A DNA stretch of 37,410 bases from Oscillospiraceae bacterium (GCA_016288755.1 JAEELE010000021.1:1-37410), one strand, 5' to 3'; numbered from the stretch's first letter, positions 1 to 14,011 are shown. Made by a program: numbers and translations. The notes: a model not told the origin generated them from the letters alone.

Positions 1-1929
1 GACGGCATCATCGTCAACGGCGAAAAGGTTACCTCCGAGAAGACCGATGAAGGCTATGTTGTCGTTGTCAAGGGCGACGAGAACAATGATATCTCCGTCA
101 AGGGTCTTGAGGACGGCACCTACACGCTCGAAGAGACTGTTGCACCGAACGGCTACGATGTTGTGAGCGACTTTACGTTCACGATTGAGGGCGGCGTTGT
201 GACAGATGTCCAGCAGGGCGAAACCACCGGCGACACCGAGTATGTCGACACCGAGGACGGCGGCAAGACGCTGATCGTCAAGGATGATCTCCTGGCTGCG
301 GAAACAACCACGACCGAGGAGACCACGACGACAGAGGAAACGACTACCACAACGGAAGAGACGACGACCACCGAGGATACGACTCTGACGGAAGAGACCA
401 CCACGACCGAGGATACGACTCTGACGGAAGAGACCACCACGACCGAGGAAACCACGACGCTGGAAGAGACCACGACCACCGCGGAGACCACGGTTACGGA
501 GACGACCTTCACGGAATCCGAAGAGACGACGACTGGCACCACTGCCGAGACGACGACCACTGAGGAAACCACTACGACAGAGGAGACCACCACCGCTGAG
601 ACCACGACCGAAACGACTTGTACTACTGTTGAGGTGACCACTACCGAGGAGACAACTACCGAGGAGACCACTACGACAGAGGACAACGGGATCGGCGGCG
701 GAAGCGACACCGAGACTACCACAACAGTGGAGACCACCACGTCAGAGGATATCGCGGTAATCGGCGACGAAACCACTTCCGAGGAGACCACGACGACGGA
801 AACCACAACGACCGTTGAGGAAACCACGACCACGGAGACCACGACGCTCGGCGGGGAAACCACTACTGAGGAGACCACGACGACCTTCGAGGAAACCACG
901 ACAACCGTTGAGGAAACCACGACGAGCATCGAGGAAACCACGACAGTGGAGACCACAACAACTGTTGAGGAAACCACGACAACGGAGACCACGACGATCG
1001 GCGGAGAAACCACAACCGAGGAGACTACGACGACCTTCGAGGAAACCACGACGACGGAGACCACGACGACCGTCACGGAAACCACGACGACCGTTACGGA
1101 GACCACGACCACTGTCACTGAGACCACGACCACTGTCACTGAGACCACGACGACCGTCACGGAAACCACCACTACGGCGACGGAGACCACGACGACTGTC
1201 ACGGAAACCACGACGACCGCTACGGAGACCACGACGACTGTCACGGAGACCACGACGACCGCTACGGAGACCACGACGACCGTTACGGAGACCACGACGA
1301 CCGCTACGGAAACCACGACGACCGCCACGGAGACCACGACGACTGTCACGGAAACCACGACGACCGCCACGGAAACCACGACAACTGTCACGGAGACCAC
1401 GACAACTGTCACGGAGACCACGACAACTGTCACGGAGACCACCACCGCTACGGAAACCACGACCACCACGGTCACGGAGACCACAACAACGGCAACGGAA
1501 ACCACGACGACCACCGTCACGGAAACCACCACCACGGTCACAGAGACGACGACGACTCCTGAGGAGACCACGACCACTGAGACTACGAATCCGCATGATG
1601 CGCACGACTTCAACGAGTCGAACACCACCACGACGGAGACCTCGACCACCGAGGAGACCACCACGACGCTCGACAGCGACAACGACACCTGGAAGGGCTC
1701 GAACACAGATGAGAGCACGAACACCACTGTCGAGACCACGGAGACCACATCGTCCACCGAGACGACGACGAACACCACTGAGACCTCCAACTCCGGCTCT
1801 ACCACGACGACCACAGCCGGCAGCGTCCAGACCGGTGATTCTGCTCCGATGGGCATGCTTGGTATGTGCGTTGTGATCGGTGCACTCGCATTCGTGTTCG
1901 CACGCAAGCGCGAGGAAGAAGAACAGTGA
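1..1929 (+). CDS. Sortase-anchored Thr-rich surface protein with CnaB-like domain (5' partial)
   Basis: The reading frame is open from base 1, so the start lies outside the window; 642 residues are present. The first ~90 residues look like the end of a prealbumin-like CnaB/SpaA domain (a GTYTLEETVAPNGY-type strand followed by FTFTIEGG). Next comes a ~430-residue Thr/Glu-rich stalk containing tandem ETTTTVT/ETTTTAT heptads, then a C-terminal sorting signal: VQTGD, a ~20-residue hydrophobic stretch and an ARKREEEEQ tail. The sorting motif lacks the usual LP, which suggests a dedicated sortase class. Known family role: covalently attached adhesin, pilin or scaffold with a probably glycosylated stalk; the ligand cannot be told. 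It ends at a strong hairpin terminator. An in-frame GTG at 163 could be mistaken for the start, but homologous-looking domain sequence continues upstream of it. Confidence 0.85.
   Translation, partial: DGIIVNGEKVTSEKTDEGYVVVVKGDENNDISVKGLEDGTYTLEETVAPNGYDVVSDFTFTIEGGVVTDVQQGETTGDTEYVDTEDGGKTLIVKDDLLAAETTTTEETTTTEETTTTTEETTTTEDTTLTEETTTTEDTTLTEETTTTEETTTLEETTTTAETTVTETTFTESEETTTGTTAETTTTEETTTTEETTTAETTTETTCTTVEVTTTEETTTEETTTTEDNGIGGGSDTETTTTVETTTSEDIAVIGDETTSEETTTTETTTTVEETTTTETTTLGGETTTEETTTTFEETTTTVEETTTSIEETTTVETTTTVEETTTTETTTIGGETTTEETTTTFEETTTTETTTTVTETTTTVTETTTTVTETTTTVTETTTTVTETTTTATETTTTVTETTTTATETTTTVTETTTTATETTTTVTETTTTATETTTTATETTTTVTETTTTATETTTTVTETTTTVTETTTTVTETTTATETTTTTVTETTTTATETTTTTVTETTTTVTETTTTPEETTTTETTNPHDAHDFNESNTTTTETSTTEETTTTLDSDNDTWKGSNTDESTNTTVETTETTSSTETTTNTTETSNSGSTTTTTAGSVQTGDSAPMGMLGMCVVIGALAFVFARKREEEEQ
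1054..1560 (+). repeat. 21-bp minisatellite encoding Thr-rich heptads
   Basis: About two dozen tandem copies of a 21-bp unit of the type ACG-GAG-ACC-ACG-ACG-ACC-GTC encode (T)ETTTTV/A. Two or three units differ in length by one Thr codon, as expected from slippage or unequal exchange. Less regular ETTTTEE units extend the low-complexity region over roughly 301-1760. Confidence 0.9.
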
Positions 1930-1967
1930 TCTGATCGGAACGTCGATCGCAGAACCCACTGAAAAAG

Positions 1968-2000
1968 CAGCCGCTGTCAGAAATGGCAGCGGCTGTTTTC
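1968..2000 (+). terminator. Rho-independent terminator of the surface protein gene
   Basis: Stem CAGCCGCTGTC / GGCAGCGGCTG (11 pairs with one G-T), 6-nt loop, then TTTTCTG. It lies 38 bases after the TGA of the surface protein. Confidence 0.85.
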
Positions 2001-2003
2001 TGT

Positions 2004-2041
2004 AAAAAAAAGCAGCGCCGTGCAAATAGCACAGCACTGCT
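2004..2041 (-). terminator. Terminator of the GGDEF-like gene
   Basis: Read on the minus strand, GAGCAGTGCTGTGC and GCACGGCGCTGCT form an imperfect stem followed by a run of Ts (the A-run at 2004-2011). It sits just after the minus-strand stop at 2055, back to back with the plus-strand terminator. Confidence 0.75.
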
Positions 2042-2054
2042 CAGTGTGAAACCA

Positions 2055-3830
2055 TCAATCGGAAGAGGAAGCTGCTTCGCAGTCGAGCAGCGCGGAGAGA
2101 ATTCCGCCGAGAATCGTCAGATAGCCGATATCGTGCGTGCTCCACTTGCGGAATCGCCCGAACAGCCCGAATGCGATCAGCGCCGGAACGGTTCCCTGCG
2201 CACGGATCAGCACAGCACCGAGCATATTCTCCTGCGAAAACCACCGGTAGGCGTCATCGGCGATTCCCTCAAGCGCGTTGATATTGTCGATCACGCAGAC
2301 GCCGTCCTCCTGATACTGCAGCGCGGAGCCGTTCAGCACAGCCGCGTCGCTGTCGACCGGGTGTCCCCATCGATAGCCCGCCTTCCAATCCGGTGCGGTG
2401 AAAATATGGATGCCGTCGATCGCGAACTGCTCGCCGATGCGCCCGAGGACGGCTTGCAGGTCGGGCGGCGCCTGGATCAGCGACTGTGCGAGCTCGGCGA
2501 TAAAGCCCGCTTTGCTCCGGGGCGGGGGAACCGCATACAGATCGGCTGCCGAGCGCTCGCGGTTCGGGACGACCGCACCGTGCTTGTTGACGTCGTAGAT
2601 CACATAGCGGTTGTGCCCCTTCTCGCGCGCGATGAAGAGCGCCTTGTCCGCCTGCATGAACAGCGAATCATAATCCTGTGCGTCGATCGGATAGCAGGCA
2701 GCGCCCATCGAGCAGGTCACACGCGGTCGGCTGTGCTCCGAGCCGGGATCCTCCCACGCCCACTCGAGCTTTGTGCGGATCGCCCGCAGAATGCCGCGCA
2801 GATCGGTCTCGTCGGCGATCTGCTCAAGCACCAGCAGAAACATACCGCCGCCGATGCGTCCCGCGACGCCGCGCGCGCCGATCTCGGTCTTGAGGATATG
2901 TGAAAGCGTGAAGAGCACCTCGTCGCCGAACATCTGCCCGAAGCGGTCGTTGATCTCCTTGAAATCGTCGATCGTCAGCAGCACCAGACTGACGGTCGCG
3001 GTCGGCTGCGCTGCCAGAACGGATTTTGCGTATGCCGTGACCGCCGCCTTGCCCATGAGGTCCGTCGCCGAATCGCGAGTCGTTTCCAGCATCCACGCAG
3101 GCTCCTTGCTCTTGTATTTTGCATGCAGAACCGTCACGATGCCGAGCACGGTGCGGTTGCCGGGCATCTGGCTGCGCGTAACGCCCCGAAATGCACAGTA
3201 TTCGGTACGCTGTCCCATCGAGCAGACGCTTGTCTCCAGCTCGTGCTGAAAGCGGCTGGTGCCTGCTTCGATATCGGCGCAGAGCTTCTCGAATTTTGCG
3301 CGCTCATGCGGCTCGACCATGCCCTGTGCGATCGCGTTGTCGCGCCACTGCGTCAGCGGCATGTCCGTGAGAATCACCTCGCGGCAGCAGTCGAAGGTCA
3401 TGATCTCGATGTGCTTGGTGCGGAACGAATAGCGGAACGCGAGGTCTCGCATGAGGTTGAGATAGAAGCGGTACTCGTTGTTCTCGCTGATCGCCTTCAT
3501 CAGCGAGCGCTCCATGCGGAAGGCGTCGGAGATGCGGAGCTGATACTGCCTTGTGTCGCCGGAGCCGTGTGCAGTCAGTCCGACGAGCATCCACCGAAAG
3601 TCGGAATTGCAGCCGCGCATGCGGAGCACCATCTGCTCGCTCTGCCCGTCGCGCAGCAGCTGGGCTGTCTGCAGCAGGCGCTCTGTGTCCGCCTCGTGCA
3701 CGATGCGGAGGATCGAATAGATCACGTCGTCGCCGAAATAGTGGAAAAAGCCCGCATCGGCAAATTCCATATGAAAATGACAGTCTGTGTTGACCGTGCC
3801 GATCACGGCAACGTCGCGGGGTTCGGGCAT
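2055..3830 (-). CDS. PAS-like/GGDEF-like/GAF-like signalling protein with degenerate GGDEF motif
   Basis: 591 residues. I start at the ATG at 3830 (protein begins MPEPRDVAVIG), which has AGAAAGG 13 nt upstream and a promoter just before it; the longer open frame upstream crosses the promoter and is not credible. The N-terminal half looks like one or two PAS-type sensor folds. Residues ~250-415 are a diguanylate cyclase-type domain with the SLVLLTIDDFKEINDRFG and GDEVLF segments and a late D-KALFIAREKGHNRYVIYD segment. At the active-site turn it reads GGGMF (residues 327-331) instead of GGDEF/GGEEF. The C-terminal ~150 residues resemble a GAF-type sensor. No membrane segments, so cytoplasmic. 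Loss of the acidic catalytic residue argues against c-di-GMP synthesis; a GTP-binding or regulatory role is possible but is inference. Confidence 0.8.
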   Translation of the reverse strand: MPEPRDVAVIGTVNTDCHFHMEFADAGFFHYFGDDVIYSILRIVHEADTERLLQTAQLLRDGQSEQMVLRMRGCNSDFRWMLVGLTAHGSGDTRQYQLRISDAFRMERSLMKAISENNEYRFYLNLMRDLAFRYSFRTKHIEIMTFDCCREVILTDMPLTQWRDNAIAQGMVEPHERAKFEKLCADIEAGTSRFQHELETSVCSMGQRTEYCAFRGVTRSQMPGNRTVLGIVTVLHAKYKSKEPAWMLETTRDSATDLMGKAAVTAYAKSVLAAQPTATVSLVLLTIDDFKEINDRFGQMFGDEVLFTLSHILKTEIGARGVAGRIGGGMFLLVLEQIADETDLRGILRAIRTKLEWAWEDPGSEHSRPRVTCSMGAACYPIDAQDYDSLFMQADKALFIAREKGHNRYVIYDVNKHGAVVPNRERSAADLYAVPPPRSKAGFIAELAQSLIQAPPDLQAVLGRIGEQFAIDGIHIFTAPDWKAGYRWGHPVDSDAAVLNGSALQYQEDGVCVIDNINALEGIADDAYRWFSQENMLGAVLIRAQGTVPALIAFGLFGRFRKWSTHDIGYLTILGGILSALLDCEAASSSD

Positions 3831-3863
3831 AGGATACACCGACCTTTCTGAGATTCTGCATCT

Positions 3864-3892
3864 ATTATAGCAAAAAAGCATAAAAAAGTCAA
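3864..3892 (-). promoter_or_regulatory. Sigma-A promoter of the GGDEF-like gene
   Basis: TTGACT (3892-3887), 17-bp spacer, TATAAT (3869-3864) on the minus strand, with TGC directly before the -10. About 33 bp upstream of the chosen ATG. Confidence 0.85.
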
Positions 3893-3951
3893 CTTGGGAA
3901 AGCACAAATGCGTTGCTTTCGTCATAGAAGCGGATTTTTTGAAATTGGGGC

Positions 3952-3980
3952 TTGACATTTGTCCGGATTTGTGGTATAAT
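3952..3980 (+). promoter_or_regulatory. Promoter of the tRNA operon
   Basis: TTGACA (3952-3957), 17-bp spacer ending TGG, TATAAT (3975-3980). Both hexamers match consensus, as expected for a stable RNA operon. It is divergent from the promoter at 3864-3892. Confidence 0.9.
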
Positions 3981-4034
3981 ATCTCTTGCAGTGCTGGTGC
4001 GGATGCTTATGAGCTGCACGGTCGCCTGCCAGGT

Positions 4035-4105
<71 letters not shown>

Positions 4106-4123
4106 TTGCCGGTTCCGGCATAT

Positions 4124-4197
4124 GCGCCCTTAACTCAGCTGGATAGAGTAACTGCCTTCTAAGCAGTAAGCCGAAGGTTCGAATCCTTCAGGGCGCG
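4124..4197 (+). tRNA. tRNA-Arg (anticodon TCT)
   Basis: 74-nt cloverleaf. Acceptor GCGCCCT pairs with AGGGCGC, discriminator G. Anticodon loop CTTCTAA between ACTGC and GCAGT gives TCT (4158-4160), reading AGA. No encoded CCA. Confidence 0.95.
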
Positions 4198-4230
4198 TTT
4201 GTTTCATCCGGGGGAATCCCGTTTCCATAT

Positions 4231-4305
4231 GGTGGGTATGGCTTAGCTGGTTAAAGCGTCGGATTGTGGATCCGAAGATCAAGGGTTCGAATCCCTTTAC
4301 CCACC
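4231..4305 (+). tRNA. tRNA-His (anticodon GTG)
   Basis: Acceptor GTGGGTA pairs with TACCCAC. The extra G at -1 (4231) faces discriminator C (4305), the hallmark of tRNA-His. Anticodon loop TTGTGGA gives GTG (4266-4268). No encoded CCA. Confidence 0.95.
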
Positions 4306-4311
4306 CTTCCA

Positions 4312-4341
4312 AAGCACTTGCCGGACGGCAGGTGCTTTTTT
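4312..4341 (+). terminator. Terminator of the tRNA operon
   Basis: Stem AGCACTTGCC / GGCAGGTGCT with a short loop, followed by six Ts; begins 7 nt after tRNA-His. Confidence 0.9.
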
Positions 4342-4358
4342 CTGCCGTTTGCATGAGA

Positions 4359-4387
4359 AAGCCGGTGCACAGAACGCACCGGCTTTT
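4359..4387 (-). terminator. Hairpin between the tRNA operon and hflX, probably the hflX terminator
   Basis: Perfect 10-bp stem AAGCCGGTGC / GCACCGGCTT with a 7-nt loop. It lies immediately after the minus-strand stop of hflX. T-rich sequence is present on both sides, so it may work in both directions. Confidence 0.7.
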
Positions 4388-4388
4388 G

Positions 4389-5639
4389 TTATTCCGCGGC
4401 AATCATCGAGGATGCCTTCTTTTGCAGCTTCACATCGACGAGCGCGTCGACGAGAATGCCGTCTGCCGTGTATTCCTCGGCAAGGATTTTGCCCTCCTGC
4501 CGCAGCTGCTGCAGAAAGCCGCCCTCTGCAAAGGGCACACAGAGCTTCATGCGAAGGGCTGTCTGCGGGAGCCGCCGCGCGACCGTTTCCAGCAGCCGTT
4601 CAATGCCCTCGCCGGTCTTTGCACTGATCCAGACGGTCTCGGCATCGCTTTCGTGCGGCAGCTCCGGGACGAGGTCCGCTTTGTTCAGTACCCGAATCTG
4701 CGGGATATCCGCGCAGCCCAGCTCGGCGAGCAATCCCTGCGTGATCTCCATGCGCTCGCGGATATCGGGCTCTGACGCATCGAGCACATGCAGAATGAGG
4801 TCTGCCTGCGCAGTCTCCTCGAGCGTCGAGCGGAACGCCTGCACGAGATGGTGGGGGAGTCGGCGGATAAAGCCGACTGTGTCCGAGAGCAGTACCGTGC
4901 GCCCGTCCGGGAGTTCCAGTGCGCGTGCCGTGACATCCAGTGTCGCAAAAAGCTGATTCTCGACGAGCACCTCTGCCTCGGTCAGCCGCCGGAAGAGCGC
5001 AGATTTCCCTGCATTGGTGTAGCCGACAACAGCGACGGTCAGCACACCCTCTTTCTTGCGGCGGCTGCCGATGAATTTGCGGTGCTTCTCAAGCTCCCTG
5101 AGACTTTGTGTGAGCGTTTCTATGCGGCTACGGATATGCCGCCGGTCGGTTTCGAGCTTTGTCTCGCCGGGACCCCTTGTGCCGATACCGCCGCCCAGAC
5201 GCGACAGCGCCGTGCCCATGCCGGTCAGCCGGGAGAGCCGGTACTGATACTGCGCGAGACTGACCTGCACCTTGCCCTCTGCAGTGCGTGCGCGACCGGC
5301 GAAGATATCGAGAATCAGCATGGTGCGGTCGATGACCTTGCAGTCGGCCGCATCAGAGATATTGCGCATCTGCATGCCGGTCAGCTCGGTGTCGAAGATC
5401 AGCAGATCGGCTTCTGTCAGCCCGATCAGCGCTGCGATCTCCCCGAGCTTGCCGCTGCCGACGCAGGTCGCTGCCTCGGGTGCCGGACGCGCCTGAATCA
5501 CCGTGCGGACAACCTCACAGCCGGCGGTGTCGGCAAGCGCTTCGAGCTCCTTCATCGAGATTTCTGCGTCATATTCGCCGGTATTGAGTCCCACAAGGAT
5601 CGCCTTCGGGCGCTGCTCCTCCTGTTGGATATCGAACAT
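4389..5639 (-). CDS. hflX: GTPase HflX
   Basis: 416 residues, usual family length. The N-terminal HflX domain carries the TCVGSGKLGEI motif and a GIGTRGPGETKLE segment before a coiled-coil linker. The G domain has the P-loop GYTNAGKS (206-213), switch/G3 sequence SDTVGFIRRLPHHLVQAF and G4 NKAD. HflX is a ribosome-binding GTPase that splits stalled or stress-affected 50S/70S particles in the cytoplasm. ATG at 5639 is preceded by GGAGGTGAGGGT. Single-gene unit with its own promoter; downstream hairpin at 4359-4387. Confidence 0.95.
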   Translation of the reverse strand: MFDIQQEEQRPKAILVGLNTGEYDAEISMKELEALADTAGCEVVRTVIQARPAPEAATCVGSGKLGEIAALIGLTEADLLIFDTELTGMQMRNISDAADCKVIDRTMLILDIFAGRARTAEGKVQVSLAQYQYRLSRLTGMGTALSRLGGGIGTRGPGETKLETDRRHIRSRIETLTQSLRELEKHRKFIGSRRKKEGVLTVAVVGYTNAGKSALFRRLTEAEVLVENQLFATLDVTARALELPDGRTVLLSDTVGFIRRLPHHLVQAFRSTLEETAQADLILHVLDASEPDIRERMEITQGLLAELGCADIPQIRVLNKADLVPELPHESDAETVWISAKTGEGIERLLETVARRLPQTALRMKLCVPFAEGGFLQQLRQEGKILAEEYTADGILVDALVDVKLQKKASSMIAAE

Positions 5640-5660
5640 ACCCTCACCTCCAGTCGCCCT

Positions 5661-5689
5661 ATTATATCACATTCAGCCCGGAAACGCAA
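5661..5689 (-). promoter_or_regulatory. Promoter of hflX
   Basis: TTGCGT, 17 bp, TATAAT on the minus strand with TGA directly before the -10. Predicted leader only ~15 nt long, ending in the ribosome binding site. Confidence 0.8.
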
Positions 5690-5779
5690 TGGGGCGAAGC
5701 GAAAAAAGGGGGGTTCTGCGCAAATCTGAGCCGTGCACTGCCGGGTTATACCATATTCTCCCGGGCTGCACGGCTTTGA

Positions 5780-10927
<5,148 letters not shown>

Positions 10928-10935
10928 TACAGAAG

Positions 10936-10973
10936 TGCAGCGTTCCGGTGCAGTGCCGGAACGCTGCATTTGT
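10936..10973 (+). terminator. Hairpin after the GH2 gene
   Basis: Perfect 13-bp stem TGCAGCGTTCCGG / CCGGAACGCTGCA with a 7-nt loop, 9 nt after the stop. The T tract is short (TTTGT), so termination may be leaky. Confidence 0.7.
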
Positions 10974-11006
10974 ATGCAAATAATAAGGTTTGTGCAGAAA
11001 AGAATA

Positions 11007-11035
11007 TTGCGTTTATTCCAGAGATATGGTATAAT
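11007..11035 (+). promoter_or_regulatory. Promoter of the GH43 gene
   Basis: TTGCGT (11007-11012), 17 bp ending TGG, TATAAT (11030-11035); 45 bp before the chosen ATG. Confidence 0.8.
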
Positions 11036-11080
11036 CAGAATATCAATCCTCGCATCAGAGGGAAACAGAGGGATTTGGAT

Positions 11081-13996
11081 ATGGAAAAAAAGAAACATGC
11101 TGCGCTGCTGCTCGCCTCCGTACTGGCGGGATGTACAGCGGCTCTTCCGACAAACGTCAAACAGTCTGCAAAGGCGGTGCAGCCGGCGGTCTGCGCGGAA
11201 TATGCCGATTCCGGGGAAACGGTCCTCTGCGGGCACAGATACCGGATCATGTCGCGGCTGAGCGGCAAATATCTCGCGAGCACGATGGAAAATCAGGTCG
11301 TGCAGTGGGACTGGAACACCGGAGACGGGATCGTCTGGAAGCTCAAAAAGGTTGGCGATTACTGCGCGATCATCTCGGACACAGGCGGCGATCTCGCATT
11401 CACAGTGGAGGGCGGCGACAACACCAACGGCAACAAGATCATTCTCACGGAATACACCGGCAGCGATGCGCAGCTGTTTTCGCTGATCCCTACGGACGAT
11501 GCGTTCTATATCCGCGCAAAATGCAGCCAGTCTGCCGTGCTCGATGTGTACGATATCAGCTATGAGAGCGGCGCGATCATTGACCAGTGGGACAACTGGG
11601 GCGGCGAAGGGCAAAAGTTCTATTTCCGGCCCGCAAATCAGTCGCAGGCGGATGAAAGCATCACGGTCCTGCGCGGCGACCTCAATTTCGACCGCCGTCT
11701 CAACGCAGCCGATCTCACGCTGTTAAAGCGCGGTCTGATGTTCGGCTTTGACCGGGTCTGCGAGGCAGCCGCAGATTTTGACGGCAGCGGCACGGTTGAT
11801 ACAGAGGATGCAAAGGCACTGCGCGATTTCCTGATCGCAAAGGCAAAGGCGCCGGGCACGCCGGAAAATACGGTATCGCTGACGGGAGAGCCCGCAGCCT
11901 ATCTGTTTGCCTATTTCCTCGGCAATGCGCCCGAGCAGGAGCGTCTGTCCTATGCGGTCAGCCTCGACGGCTACCATTTCAGCGCGCTCAACGGCGGCAG
12001 AGCGGTCTGGCAGTCGTCTGTCGGCACGAAATGTCTGCGCGACCCGTATATCTTCAAGGGCGAGGACGGGCTCTGGCATCTGCTCGCGACCGATATGAAA
12101 TCGTCGCTGGGGTGGAACAGCAACCGCGATCTGCTCAGCGCGAAATCGACCGATCTGGTGCACTGGTTTGACGAAGCGTCGATCAAAATTGCGAACGAAT
12201 ACCCGAATATGATGAACTGCGACCGCGCGTGGGCGCCGCAGGCGATCTACGACCCCGAGCAGGAGTCCTACATGATCTATTTTGCGGCGCGCGTGCCCGG
12301 CACCGACGACCGCACGATCATGTATTATGCCTACAGCCGCGACCTGAGAAAGCTCGACACGACCCCGGCGGTCCTGCTGGCGCCGCGCAGCGGGCACGAC
12401 GCGATCGACTCGGATATCATCTGCGAAAACGGCAAATATTACATGTACTACAAGGACGAGACGACCAAGGGCATCTTCCTCGCGGAGGCAGAGCATGCGT
12501 CCGGTCCGTATACGGAAATGCACAAGATATCCGAAGGCGATCTCGGCGTCGAGGGTCCGAATATCTACCGGCTGATCGGCACGAATGACTGGCTGCTCAT
12601 GTCCGATGCCTACGGAAACGGCTACTATGTCATGCAGAAGACCTCCGACCTCGAGAGCTTCACGACGGTCAGCCGCAATGCCTACAGCTTTGACTTTACC
12701 CCGCGTCACGGCTATGTCATCCCGATCACCGGCGCACAGTATAACGCGCTGATCAGTGCGTATCCGTCTGCAGGGCTGCACACGTTCAATACGGACATGC
12801 AGCAGGTCAGTGTCCGCACGGCACAGGATGTGCCCGCACAGATGCCTGAGACCGTCACGGCGTATTACAGCGACGGCGGCAGCATGGAGCTCCCCGTGCA
12901 GTGGGACACCTCGACTGTCGATACCTCGCGGAAGGGCAGCTATACCGTGAAGGGAACTGTTCTGGCTGCGGATTACGCAAACCCGCTGATTCAAGAGCGC
13001 GCCGACCCCTATGTCGTGCGCGGCGACGACGGCTATTACTATTTCACCGCATCCTATCCGGCATACGGCAATGTCAATCAGGGATATGACCGCATCATTC
13101 TGCGGCGCAGCAAGACCGTTGCAGGGCTTGCCGATGCCGAGGAGGTCACCGTCTGGAAGGCGCACGCAAGCGGCATCATGGCAAAGCATATCTGGGCGCC
13201 GGAGATGCACTTCATCGGCGGAAAATGGTATATTTTCTTCGCGGCGGGCGCGAGCTCCGATGTGTGGGCGATCCGCCCCTATGTGCTGCAGTGCTCCGGC
13301 GACCCGATCACCGGCAGCTGGACCGAATGCGGGCAGATGCAGGCATCTGCGGGCGACACGGAATCCTTCCGGAGCTTTTCGCTCGATATGACCTATTTTG
13401 AGAACAACGGCAGGCACTATGTCATCTGGGCGGAGATCAAAGGCGATTCGTCGCTTTTCATGGCGCAGATCGACCCCGCGGAGCCGTGGAAGCTGATCTC
13501 TGCGCCGATCCTGCTGACGAAGCCCGAATACGACTGGGAGCTGGTCAATCACCGCGTCAACGAGGGCGCTGCCGTTCTCAAGGCGAACGGCAAGGTCTAT
13601 GTGTTTTTCTCGGCGTCGGGCACGGGCTCGGAATACTGCGTCGGGCGGATGGAGGCTGATGCAGACGCCGACCTGATGGACACCGCAAGCTGGGTCAAGC
13701 AGAAAACGCCGGTGCTGAGCACTGCCGATGTACCGGGCGAATCCGGTCCCGGGCACAATTCCTTTGTCACCGATGAAAACGGCAATCTGCTGATCGTCTA
13801 TCACGCAAGACCCTCCGCGCACGACACAAAAGCCTGCGGCAGCTACGCGAGCGATCCGCTCTATGACCCGTGCAGGCACACGCGCATCCGGCAGGTGTAT
13901 TTCGATGTGAACGGCGTACCGCAGATCAATCTCAGGCCCGAGGAGCTTCTCCGAACGGAGAACCGCACCGTGACCGCGACTGTGACAGTCGGCTGA
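11081..13996 (+). CDS. Ricin-dockerin-GH43-GH43 tandem arabinan/xylan side-chain hydrolase
   Basis: 971 residues from ATG 11081 (CAGAGGGA upstream; earlier frame positions overlap the promoter). Export signal MEKKKHAALLLASVLAGC with a lipobox LAGC (Cys18). Domains: ricin-type beta-trefoil/CBM13 (~48-187, with QWDW and QWDN repeats); dockerin repeats ~199-262 (D-L-N-F-D...N..D and D-F-D-G-S...D..D); first GH43 propeller ~300-560 with candidate catalytic D321 (LRDPYIF), D445 (DSDI) and E491 (VEGPN); Ig-like Big_4-type linker ~574-625; second GH43 ~633-960 with D642 (ADPYV), HIWAPE, D769 (SLDMTYF) and E828 (NEGAAV). GH43 enzymes are inverting arabinofuranosidases/xylosidases; which sugar each domain cuts cannot be fixed here. 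A lipobox together with a dockerin is odd; a later Ala-X-Ala cleavage near residue 44 is an alternative. Confidence 0.9.
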   Translation: MEKKKHAALLLASVLAGCTAALPTNVKQSAKAVQPAVCAEYADSGETVLCGHRYRIMSRLSGKYLASTMENQVVQWDWNTGDGIVWKLKKVGDYCAIISDTGGDLAFTVEGGDNTNGNKIILTEYTGSDAQLFSLIPTDDAFYIRAKCSQSAVLDVYDISYESGAIIDQWDNWGGEGQKFYFRPANQSQADESITVLRGDLNFDRRLNAADLTLLKRGLMFGFDRVCEAAADFDGSGTVDTEDAKALRDFLIAKAKAPGTPENTVSLTGEPAAYLFAYFLGNAPEQERLSYAVSLDGYHFSALNGGRAVWQSSVGTKCLRDPYIFKGEDGLWHLLATDMKSSLGWNSNRDLLSAKSTDLVHWFDEASIKIANEYPNMMNCDRAWAPQAIYDPEQESYMIYFAARVPGTDDRTIMYYAYSRDLRKLDTTPAVLLAPRSGHDAIDSDIICENGKYYMYYKDETTKGIFLAEAEHASGPYTEMHKISEGDLGVEGPNIYRLIGTNDWLLMSDAYGNGYYVMQKTSDLESFTTVSRNAYSFDFTPRHGYVIPITGAQYNALISAYPSAGLHTFNTDMQQVSVRTAQDVPAQMPETVTAYYSDGGSMELPVQWDTSTVDTSRKGSYTVKGTVLAADYANPLIQERADPYVVRGDDGYYYFTASYPAYGNVNQGYDRIILRRSKTVAGLADAEEVTVWKAHASGIMAKHIWAPEMHFIGGKWYIFFAAGASSDVWAIRPYVLQCSGDPITGSWTECGQMQASAGDTESFRSFSLDMTYFENNGRHYVIWAEIKGDSSLFMAQIDPAEPWKLISAPILLTKPEYDWELVNHRVNEGAAVLKANGKVYVFFSASGTGSEYCVGRMEADADADLMDTASWVKQKTPVLSTADVPGESGPGHNSFVTDENGNLLIVYHARPSAHDTKACGSYASDPLYDPCRHTRIRQVYFDVNGVPQINLRPEELLRTENRTVTATVTVG

Positions 13997-14011
13997 GGAA
14001 AGCAGGGGAGT

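Noticed and set aside
1054-1560. Possible CRISPR array
   Set aside because: The repeats are contiguous 21-bp coding units without unique spacers and stay in one reading frame.
153-1907. Long minus-strand open frame encoding Val/Ser-rich repeats
   Set aside because: It is the exact antisense of the Thr-Glu minisatellite; the frame is open only because ACC/ACG/GAG codons give no stops on the other strand. No ribosome site or plausible protein.
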